The notes under the pieces are model-generated. The model had not been told where the DNA came from. It ran no database searches and was given only the letters and a program-made list of their open reading frames with translations. A stretch of 12,173 nucleotides of DNA from Candidatus Fermentibacterota bacterium (GTDB lineage Bacteria > JAFGKV01): NCBI GenBank assembly GCA_030620115.1, contig JAUXFG010000120.1:1-12173 (forward strand), written 5' to 3'. Made by a program: the position numbers and the translations under genes. Numbering within the stretch: the stretch's first letter is position 1; every line of letters begins with the position of its first letter. Shown one piece after another: positions 5,997-12,173 of the stretch.

Positions 5997-8900
5997 ATGA
6001 GCAGATCAGTTCTTGCTCCACTTGCGCTCTGTTTTCTTGCCTGTTTGACCGGCCTTTCCATTTCCGCCCTGCCCGAAGAGGGAGTGCTCGACCCAGCCGT
6101 AGTCCGGCCCGCGCCATATGGCGCCACCGCTGAGGTGCTCTCTTCATCTCCCACTTCCGTGCTGCTCGAGGTCTCTGTCACAGTGACGGATCGAGACCAA
6201 CTTCCGAGCCAGGACGCTGTCAGCATTGGCCTCGTAGCCATCTCACCACAAGGCAATGTTCAAGCATCCTTGATCCAGGCGGAAGTCTCCCCGGTCCAAG
6301 ACCCCAAAACCACAATCACAGTGGAGCCCGCCAAGCTGCCTCGCGCCTCTGTGATTCTCGGCGCCCCTGCTATTTGGAGAGACCTCCGAGTGGTCGACGT
6401 ATCGGTTGCTCCCTGTTGGGAAACCTCAGACGGCGCCGCAATTGCACACCGCCTACTCATCGAGATCACGAACCTGGGCGGCGTCGGGATCAACGAAAAA
6501 GCGAGTCCCATGCGACCCGTTTCACCCATATGGGACAGGATGTATCGGCGACATGTACTCAACTATGATTCCCTCAACCTCTCTCGGCTTCAACGTGGCA
6601 CGGGCAAACGGTACATCGTGATATCTCGTACCGCCTTCGATGCACAGACACCGCAGTTCGTGGAATGGAAGACACGTCAGGGCTATGGGGTTGATCTTGT
6701 GACCTTGGAGAGCCTTGGGCATGCGCATCATCCCACCAGTTCCGACGCCATGGATGCCATGAAGGACTATATCCTCGATGCATACAATAACTGGCCTGAA
6801 ACTCCTGAGTTTGTCCTTCTTGTGGGCGATATGGATAGCGGCAACCTGTCGGGTTCGCTCTGGACCAAGACCTTCTATAATGCCTTCTATAGTCAAGGAT
6901 ATCGGCCGCATGATCAGTGGTATGCATTTCTCGAGGGAGATGATCTGTTCGCGGACATCATGGTCGGCCGTTTCCCAGACTGGAATGCAACCAGGATGGA
7001 CTACCAGCTTGCGAAGACCATTGCGTACGAGAAAACGCCCCACATCGAGAGCGAGAATGCATGGCAAAAACGTGGCATAATGACCTTGGATTCCAGCATC
7101 TCGGCGACCATCAACACGAAAAACGCCGTGAGTGATCATCTCAACAGTTGGGGCATGAATATATCCGAGTTCTTCTCGTCTCCGTGGAATGTGACTGCCA
7201 CCATGAGCACTGGATTCACATTCTACAACTACCGAGGCGACTACTGCAGCTCCACAGGATGGGGATCCACGTTCTACGATAATGATGTGCCATATGTCAA
7301 TAATCAGAATAAGCCCGGCGTATTCACCATCCTTAGCTGTTCATCCGCGTGCTTTGACTATGGTTATAGCAGCACGGCCGAGCTCCTCCTGCGGCACGAC
7401 TATTCCAATCCCTCCATTTTCAAAGGCGCGGTTGCCTTCGTCGGCTCTCAGGCATACACGGCGTACCAGTGGAACAACCCTCTTGACAAGGGCTTCTACT
7501 ACGCATGGGCCGATTCCAACAAGGCCATCCTGGGCGAGGCCCTCCTATCCGCTAAGATCTATGCTTGGAACAACTCCCCGCACGGGACTACGGGTGAGTG
7601 GAATAGGCGCAACTGCATGATGAAGGAGTACACGATCCTTGGCGACCCCTCACTCCAGGTTTGGACGGACGTGCCAGAAGAGATGACCGTAGCCGCTACG
7701 CCCTCGACTGTCCCCATGAACCAAACCACCAACGTAACGGTCTCTGTGACAACGCCCACCCGAGGCCCTGTGGCTGGTGCTCTGGTCTGTTTCAGGCGAG
7801 ATCCTGATGTGTTTGTCTATGGTTATGCCGACGCCTCCGGGGAGGTTGTGCTTGCTGTTACACCAGCAACAGAAGGCGCCATCGATCTTACCGCCACTGC
7901 ATATAACAATATCCCGGTGTTGGACAGCATCACCGCTACCCCGGGCGAAGGGCCCTACGTAGTCTATATGGGGAACACGATCCTGGGAGATGGCCAGGCG
8001 GACATCGACGATGATGTCTCATTGGACATCGAACTCAAGAATATGGGAACCGGGACCGCGTATGCGGTGCAGGCTTCTCTGAGCACGACTGAGGCCCAGG
8101 TGGTGGTCACCGGACAAGTTCGGGACTACGGGGCCATCGCCCCCGGCAGCACGGCGCTGCCTGCATCACCATTCGAGTTCCATGTCGGCACGCTGCCCGA
8201 TCAGACCGTAGTGCCGTTTGACCTCGACATCGTTTCAGGTGATTCTCTATGGGAGGCAAGCTTCGGCATCACGATCCATGCGCCGGTGCTTGCCGTTGCG
8301 GGCTCCCAGGTGAATGATCACGCAGGAAACGGAAACGGGCGCCCCGATCCTGGAGAGACCATCGAACTGAAGGTGCTCGTTGACAACAGCGGTTCCGGCA
8401 CAGCCCTGAACACTCAAATTACACTGAGCGACACCGATCCATATGTCACCATATCGGGTCCCACTACTCAGAGTATGGGGCAGATTCCGCCCAGTTCACA
8501 GGAACTGAGCCCGAGCTTCACTGTTTCGTTTGATGCAGCCTGTCCACCCGCGTATTCGGCACAGATCCCTGTTCAGCTTGTGTCGCATGATGGAGCATAT
8601 GCCGCATACGATACTCTGATATTGATGGTTGGCCAATATGATCTGCTGTTTGTAGACGCGGATAACGAGCCCACGGAGACACGGATTAGCTCAGCACTGG
8701 ATGATCTCGGCATCACCTACACCCGGTGGAATACCTATGTGCTGGGTATGGAGGTTGTTCCCACGGACACGCTCGTGAAGTACAAGACAGTACTGTGGGC
8801 CGCGGGCGATCAGAATATCTCGAGCATCATCGCCGCCAACCAGACGACCTTGGCTTCGTATCTTGATCAGGGAGGCTCCCTGGTGCTCTCAGCCGAAAAC

Positions 8901-9578
8901 TATTTGACTGAGTATGGCGAGGCCTCGTTCACATCGGACTACCTCCATGTGGCGTCATATCAGACCAGCATCTCCGGTACAGGCGTGAATGGTGTTCCAG
9001 GTGATGAAGTGAGCGATGGTCTTTCAGTCGCATTGAGCTATCATACGGAGCTCGGTGACTGGCCCGACCGGATCGATCCCGACGGAGATGCAACAGTGGT
9101 GTTTCATATGCAGGGGGTGGAGGCCAAGCCTGTGGCTATTCGCTATCCCGACAGCGAAGCGGGAGCGTACCGCGTGATCTTCTACGCTGTCTCGCTCGAG
9201 GCCTTCTCCGCGTCAGGGGGTGATCCGAACAATATCAAGACAGTGATAAACCGGTCTCTGGCCTGGGTGGGCGGCGGCGACATGCTGCCGCCGACTGCGC
9301 CGACAAATCCGGCCTTCACGCCTGATGGCACGCTAAGCTGGAATCCTGCGTCCGACAACGTTGGTGTGGATCACTACCTCATCTATCGCGATACAGTGGC
9401 GTACTTCACCATCCAGGGTATGACGCCGCATACCACAACGCCGGGAACAAGCATAACACTCCCCGAGGGTATCGGTGACCCCGAGGTGAATTACTGCTTC
9501 CGGGTTACGGCTAAGGATGCCGCTGGTAACGAGTCGGAACCGACGTCTACCGTCGGTGGGCATGATTTCGGGACTTAG
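5997..9578 (+). CDS. Secreted C25 (gingipain-family) cysteine peptidase-like protein with CARDB-like and FN3 domains
   Basis: 1193 residues from ATG 5997, chosen because AAGGAGG (5986-5992) stands 4 nt upstream and a signal peptide begins there (MSRSVLAPLALCFLACLTG, cleavage likely after SISA); an ATG at 5937 would bury the signal. Residues about 25-200 resemble the gingipain propeptide/Ig region. Residues 205-557 are the C25 domain: KRYIVISRTAF, EFVLLVGD, DIMVGRFP, the FYNYRG block, TILSCSSACFDYG with candidate nucleophile Cys448, GAVAFVGS and ILGDPSLQVW. Where gingipains have the GHG histidine this protein has G-D-Y (Asp415), so activity is uncertain. Beta-sandwich domains follow (about 560-650; 655-765; 765-875, the last two CARDB-like with DxxGNGNGRPDPGE), then an alpha/beta domain (880-1095, YDLLFVDADN...SYLDQGGSLVLSAENY) and a fibronectin type III domain (about 1098-1185). 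No recognisable C-terminal sorting domain. Probably a surface or secreted protein acting on or binding extracellular protein. Confidence 0.88.
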   Translation: MSRSVLAPLALCFLACLTGLSISALPEEGVLDPAVVRPAPYGATAEVLSSSPTSVLLEVSVTVTDRDQLPSQDAVSIGLVAISPQGNVQASLIQAEVSPVQDPKTTITVEPAKLPRASVILGAPAIWRDLRVVDVSVAPCWETSDGAAIAHRLLIEITNLGGVGINEKASPMRPVSPIWDRMYRRHVLNYDSLNLSRLQRGTGKRYIVISRTAFDAQTPQFVEWKTRQGYGVDLVTLESLGHAHHPTSSDAMDAMKDYILDAYNNWPETPEFVLLVGDMDSGNLSGSLWTKTFYNAFYSQGYRPHDQWYAFLEGDDLFADIMVGRFPDWNATRMDYQLAKTIAYEKTPHIESENAWQKRGIMTLDSSISATINTKNAVSDHLNSWGMNISEFFSSPWNVTATMSTGFTFYNYRGDYCSSTGWGSTFYDNDVPYVNNQNKPGVFTILSCSSACFDYGYSSTAELLLRHDYSNPSIFKGAVAFVGSQAYTAYQWNNPLDKGFYYAWADSNKAILGEALLSAKIYAWNNSPHGTTGEWNRRNCMMKEYTILGDPSLQVWTDVPEEMTVAATPSTVPMNQTTNVTVSVTTPTRGPVAGALVCFRRDPDVFVYGYADASGEVVLAVTPATEGAIDLTATAYNNIPVLDSITATPGEGPYVVYMGNTILGDGQADIDDDVSLDIELKNMGTGTAYAVQASLSTTEAQVVVTGQVRDYGAIAPGSTALPASPFEFHVGTLPDQTVVPFDLDIVSGDSLWEASFGITIHAPVLAVAGSQVNDHAGNGNGRPDPGETIELKVLVDNSGSGTALNTQITLSDTDPYVTISGPTTQSMGQIPPSSQELSPSFTVSFDAACPPAYSAQIPVQLVSHDGAYAAYDTLILMVGQYDLLFVDADNEPTETRISSALDDLGITYTRWNTYVLGMEVVPTDTLVKYKTVLWAAGDQNISSIIAANQTTLASYLDQGGSLVLSAENYLTEYGEASFTSDYLHVASYQTSISGTGVNGVPGDEVSDGLSVALSYHTELGDWPDRIDPDGDATVVFHMQGVEAKPVAIRYPDSEAGAYRVIFYAVSLEAFSASGGDPNNIKTVINRSLAWVGGGDMLPPTAPTNPAFTPDGTLSWNPASDNVGVDHYLIYRDTVAYFTIQGMTPHTTTPGTSITLPEGIGDPEVNYCFRVTAKDAAGNESEPTSTVGGHDFGT

Positions 9579-9597
9579 CGTCGAGGATGGCCGAATT

Positions 9598-9649
9598 GCC
9601 CAGCACTCAGAACACTGAGTGCTGGGCCTCGTTATCCGACCGTTTTTTT
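9598..9649 (+). terminator. Hairpin terminator of the C25 peptidase gene
   Basis: GCCCAGCACTCAG (9598-9610) and CTGAGTGCTGGGC (9615-9627) form a perfect 13-bp stem with a 4-nt AACA loop, 20 nt after the TAG stop. A run of seven T (9643-9649) follows after 15 nt. The spacing is longer than in a textbook intrinsic terminator, but position and stem strength fit. It lies between convergent genes and may also slow transcripts of the minus-strand operon, although no T-tract follows on that side. Confidence 0.7.
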
Positions 9650-9671
9650 GATCCGAAGTATTTCACGCACC

Positions 9672-10268
9672 TTACTGGATTTCGACGGTCTCTTCCTCCT
9701 CGGCTCTCTTGCTCCGCACAGCTTTGACCACGAGGTACACGCCGAGACCAAGCACTGCCAGCGGCCACCATTCCTCTAACCACTCCATGGAGACGTCGAA
9801 CTTTGTGTGCAGGAAAATGAGCCCACCCATCACGATGAGGACGATGCCGCCAGCCAATGACCCGGCCATGCCCGGCATCTTGAATCCTTCAGGCAATTCG
9901 ACAATCTCGCCATCCTCAAGAATCTGGTTGTAGAGCTTGGCCCGCCTGACCGCATCGATGATGTTGTAGAGCCAGAAAAAGGAAAGAAAAAAGCCCAGCA
10001 GCGGCTCCAGGCTTCCCACGCCGGAAGCCAGGGCGGTGATAATGAATGCCACCACCGCCACATAGATGAATCCATGCTGGTAATAGCCAACATAGATCTG
10101 TCCAAGACCAGGCATGCAGGACAGGAAACCTGCCAAGGACGGCGATCGATACGATCCTCGATATGCAGGACGCTGTCGTTTGGGTTGAGCGGTCTCATCA
10201 TGCACCGGCGCGCGTTCGGTCAAACGCTCCTCTCCGGCGCGAGGGCCCATCTCATCTTGGGTACTCAT
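9672..10268 (-). CDS. Membrane protein with TM2-like and LiaF/DUF5668-like transmembrane regions
   Basis: 198 residues from the ATG at 10268, preceded by GAGGAGG 8 nt upstream; an in-frame ATG 13 codons earlier lacks such a site. Residues 1-42 are polar and charged. SPSLAGFLSCMPGLGQIYVG (42-61) is the TM2-type motif (P-G-L-G-Q-I-Y), followed by two hydrophobic segments (about 66-83 and 88-103) with DAVRRAKLYN. The second half has SLAGGIVLIVMGGLIFL (137-153) and EWWPLAVLGLGVYLVVKAVRSKR (167-189), the paired-helix pattern with central W-P-L seen in LiaI/LiaF-like and DUF5668 proteins. The tail is acidic. It is the last gene of a sigma/anti-sigma unit, 87 bp after the anti-sigma stop, so it is probably an envelope protein controlled by or assisting that system. 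Exact function unknown. Confidence 0.82.
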   Translation of the reverse strand: MSTQDEMGPRAGEERLTERAPVHDETAQPKRQRPAYRGSYRSPSLAGFLSCMPGLGQIYVGYYQHGFIYVAVVAFIITALASGVGSLEPLLGFFLSFFWLYNIIDAVRRAKLYNQILEDGEIVELPEGFKMPGMAGSLAGGIVLIVMGGLIFLHTKFDVSMEWLEEWWPLAVLGLGVYLVVKAVRSKRAEEEETVEIQ

Positions 10269-10355
10269 GGTTGGTTCCTCCTCGAAAGAATGAGTCAAAT
10301 TCATCATGTGTTGCGTTACGTAATCACCGAAGGACGCGAGCGGGAGTGGGAAAGC

Positions 10356-11306
10356 TCAACCCGCAGTGCCGTGGCGGTCCTCATCTCCACGGTCACCACC
10401 TCGCCACAACTGTTTCAGATCATTTCCCATCTCGCCGAGGTGCAATGTCGCGCGGAGAAACTCCCGGTTGCCCATGTCTTGGATGAAAGCACGGCCATGC
10501 ATCCGGAGAGCAACGGTGGCCACAGAGAAACGATCCCGTACGGCACCGAGTCGACCTAGGATGCCACGAGTCTTAGAAGCAACACTACCCCCCGTTGCCG
10601 ACCAGACATCCTCAGCCAGGGTTGTGACACGGTGCTGTGCCACTTCGAGTGGCACAGAGCTCTCTCTCTGGAGAGCAATGAGTCCCGACTGGGCAAAAAC
10701 CCGCGCCTGGACCACCACGGTGTGAAGAATCGGCCCCGGGGTCCCCATCATCGTCACCACGAGGAGCGCGCCCACATAGGCGGCTTCCCACTCGAAAAGA
10801 GGATTGGCCAGGGAACGCTCCCACCACTGCTTCAATCGAGCAAGCCAGGGAAATCTCTCGCGGCGTACTCCTCTCGTGGCTCTCACCACATCAGCCACGA
10901 ACCATGGATCGGGCTGCACCTCCCTCATCTCGCCCAACTCTGGCAGAAGCCATTGCAGCGTATCCGCCAGAAGCCGGCACTGGCTGCAATGGGCAAGATG
11001 CTCTTCGAGAAGCTCACGCTTAGGCGCCTCAAGGGAACCGTCCGTCCGGGCGCCCAGCAACTCATGGGCCCGCTTGCATGCGGAACCGGCCGTCCGTGCA
11101 ACAATGCGCCGAGTAAGAGACTCGCGTTCTTCCGTTGAGAGCACCTCTCGCTTACCGCGAACCACCTCCAGTAGATCACGGCAAGACAAACACCTCGAGA
11201 GATGTTGATCCATACGCCGTTGATCTTCGGAGGTGAGACGCCCCTCCAGGAAATCGGCGAGCCGCTCTCGCCATGCTTGGCATTCCCTCTGGTGTGGCGT
11301 GCTCAT
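10356..11306 (-). CDS. Anti-sigma factor with two tandem zinc-finger (ZAS/zf-HC2) modules and one membrane segment
   Basis: 316 residues. Two zinc-binding modules have the same spacing: Cys9-x25-His35-x3-Cys39-x2-Cys42 and Cys77-x25-His103-x3-Cys107-x2-Cys110, the H-x3-C-x2-C pattern of ZAS-type anti-sigma factors, which bind the ECF sigma in the cytoplasm. A hydrophobic segment (EAAYVGALLVVTMMG, about 174-194) probably crosses the inner membrane once. The C-terminal part (195-316) would then be outside; it is rich in basic and amphipathic helices with no domain I recognise. The start ATG overlaps the sigma TGA stop by four bases (ATGA), so the two are translationally coupled, as usual for such pairs. 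The likely role is to hold the sigma factor at the membrane until a signal releases it. The start Met-Ser-Thr-Pro-His fits this overlap and no other start is needed. Confidence 0.88.
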   Translation of the reverse strand: MSTPHQRECQAWRERLADFLEGRLTSEDQRRMDQHLSRCLSCRDLLEVVRGKREVLSTEERESLTRRIVARTAGSACKRAHELLGARTDGSLEAPKRELLEEHLAHCSQCRLLADTLQWLLPELGEMREVQPDPWFVADVVRATRGVRRERFPWLARLKQWWERSLANPLFEWEAAYVGALLVVTMMGTPGPILHTVVVQARVFAQSGLIALQRESSVPLEVAQHRVTTLAEDVWSATGGSVASKTRGILGRLGAVRDRFSVATVALRMHGRAFIQDMGNREFLRATLHLGEMGNDLKQLWRGGDRGDEDRHGTAG

Positions 11307-11872
11307 GGAGTCTCCGAGTCCGGTCGACTGGATAAGGCCAGCACTGCGCGAGCCAATTCGATCCGTGCCCTGTTCAGTCGTGACTTGATGGTCCCCACAG
11401 GTACCTTGAGCACCGAGGCCACCTCGGTGAGCTTCAGATCCTGGATATCCTTCAGCAGGATAACCTCGCGATTGATCCGGCTCAGCTCCTGCAACCCTTG
11501 ATGGATGAGCTGTTTCCGCGACTCCGCAGTAAAGCGTTCCTCCGGATCAGGGCCGTCGGACGCCAAGTCAAACATCTCATCCACCGGTGTGTCGTGCGCT
11601 GCCGGCCTCACCTTGCGTCGCCGGAGATGATCAACACAGACATTTCGGGCGATTCGAATCGTCCAAGGAAGGAATCGCTCAGGATCGCGGCAGGTACCCA
11701 GCTTCTGGTAGATCCGTATGAAGATGTCCTGGGCAAGATCCCTGGCCTCATCGGCATTCCCGACATAGCCGTACGCAAAGCCATAGATTCGTGATTGGTA
11801 GTTTCGCACCAGTACCTCCCACGCCAGCTTATCGCCTTCGAGACATCTTCCAACCAGCTCAGTGAGTTCCAT
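11303..11872 (-). CDS. ECF RNA polymerase sigma factor (RpoE-like)
   Basis: 189 residues, usual length for the group. Region 2: DEARDLAQDIFIRIYQKL (41-58) and FLPWTIRIARNVCVDHLRRRK (67-87), which hold core-binding and -10 recognition/melting positions. A short linker (88-120) contains DGPDPEER, frequent in ECF sigmas. Region 4 (about 125-172): LSRINREVILLKDIQDLKLTEVASVLKVPVGTIKSRLNRAR, a helix-turn-helix for the -35 element. The ATG at 11872 is the first possible start, because a TAG lies directly upstream in frame; the ribosome site is weak (AGGGTG). It directs polymerase to its own set of promoters and is first in an operon with its anti-sigma factor (4-bp overlap) and a small membrane protein. 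Self-activation is common in the family, but I see no clear GGAAC-type -35 box upstream. Confidence 0.93.
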   Translation of the reverse strand: MELTELVGRCLEGDKLAWEVLVRNYQSRIYGFAYGYVGNADEARDLAQDIFIRIYQKLGTCRDPERFLPWTIRIARNVCVDHLRRRKVRPAAHDTPVDEMFDLASDGPDPEERFTAESRKQLIHQGLQELSRINREVILLKDIQDLKLTEVASVLKVPVGTIKSRLNRARIELARAVLALSSRPDSETP

Positions 11873-12101
11873 CTACACCCTACTCTCATCTGGTCTATGG
11901 GATTGCTGCAATCCCCGGGAATCACCCACAATCCACGTCCGCTTTTGAAGACGCAGATATACCCGAAAAGGTTCGTTCACCATTGGCGCAGGCCGGCCCC
12001 TCGCCTGCCCATGGCATCAATTCCCCTTCCTCTCATCCGACATTTCCGCCAGCCGGCGGATTCAATCCCCCAATTCGCAATCGCCCGCTCATCAGCATCT
12101 C
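11873..12101. other. Upstream region of the ECF sigma operon
   Basis: Gene-free stretch that must contain the promoter of the minus-strand sigma operon. Apart from a 17-bp palindrome at 11899-11915 I see no convincing -35/-10 pair. No open frame here carries a recognisable motif. The low-complexity C-rich segments around 12000-12080 look non-coding. Confidence 0.4.
11899..11915. promoter_or_regulatory. 17-bp palindrome upstream of the sigma gene, operator candidate
   Basis: GGGATTGC-T-GCAATCCC has perfect 8-bp arms around one central base and lies about 27 bp upstream of the sigma start codon. The position fits an operator or a 5'-leader hairpin of the sigma/anti-sigma transcript. Binding factor unknown. 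Confidence 0.4.
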
Positions 12102-12169
12102 TGGAGGGACGTGCTCTGTCGCGTCCGTTGTATCGGGCATCAGCGGCCATGACGGAGCATGGCCCTCCA
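12102..12169. repeat. Composite hairpin repeat at the right edge
   Basis: TGGAGGG (12102-12108) and CCCTCCA (12163-12169) form outer inverted arms. Inside are two hairpins: GGACGTG/CGCGTCC (12107-12126, one T-G pair, 6-nt loop) and GGCCATG/CATGGCC (12145-12164, perfect, 6-nt loop). The design (short outer inverted repeat, nested GC-rich hairpins containing CATG) is like that of 5670-5897, but the sequences differ, so they may be two families. The element may continue past the window edge. Confidence 0.55.
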
Positions 12170-12173
12170 TCAT

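Noticed and set aside
6522-7139. Minus-strand 205-codon frame inside the C25 peptidase gene
   Set aside because: Antisense to a long frame with clear domain motifs; the translated sequence is typical of a shadow frame.

Overview
The window is bacterial chromosomal DNA of moderately high GC content. It holds one partial and seven complete protein genes plus a notable amount of repeat DNA. Four of the products carry lipoprotein or secretion signals. The large secreted gingipain-type peptidase, the GGDEF/ATPase/TPR giant and the GC-rich palindromic intergenic repeats suggest a free-living Gram-negative of a poorly cultured lineage. Verrucomicrobia/Planctomycetes relatives or FCB-type candidate phyla come to mind, but no taxonomic marker is present, so this is a guess.

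Left part (1-3785, all minus strand): the N-terminal part of an FKBP-type peptidyl-prolyl isomerase lipoprotein runs off the left edge. Upstream of it, on the same strand, is a 1078-residue protein joining an intact diguanylate cyclase (GGDEF) domain to a STAND/AAA-type ATPase and a long array of exact 40-residue TPR repeats. An 85-bp inverted-repeat element lies between the two genes and touches the stop codon of the large gene.

Middle (3786-5996): a roughly 340-bp region separates the divergent genes. It is followed by two plus-strand genes for small exported proteins, one with a hydrophobic signal and a possible PsbP/DcrB-like fold, the other a Bor-like lipoprotein. About 860 bp without genes follows, filled with repeats: a 181-bp MITE-like element that is the full-length relative of the 85-bp copy, a strong 14-bp hairpin, and a composite palindromic element with nested hairpins.

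Right part (5997-11872): a 1193-residue secreted C25 (gingipain-family) peptidase is followed by a hairpin terminator. It faces a minus-strand operon of ECF sigma factor, anti-sigma factor with two zinc-finger (ZAS-type) modules, and a small TM2/LiaF-like membrane protein. Sigma and anti-sigma overlap by ATGA. The unit looks like a cell-envelope stress or signalling module. The right edge (12102-12173) holds a second composite hairpin repeat.

The best candidates for a closer look are the MITE-like family with an internally deleted derivative, the C25 peptidase whose catalytic histidine position is an aspartate, the GGDEF-STAND-TPR fusion, and the duplicated zinc-binding modules of the anti-sigma factor. 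I did not find a clear multi-gene defence or biosynthetic system.
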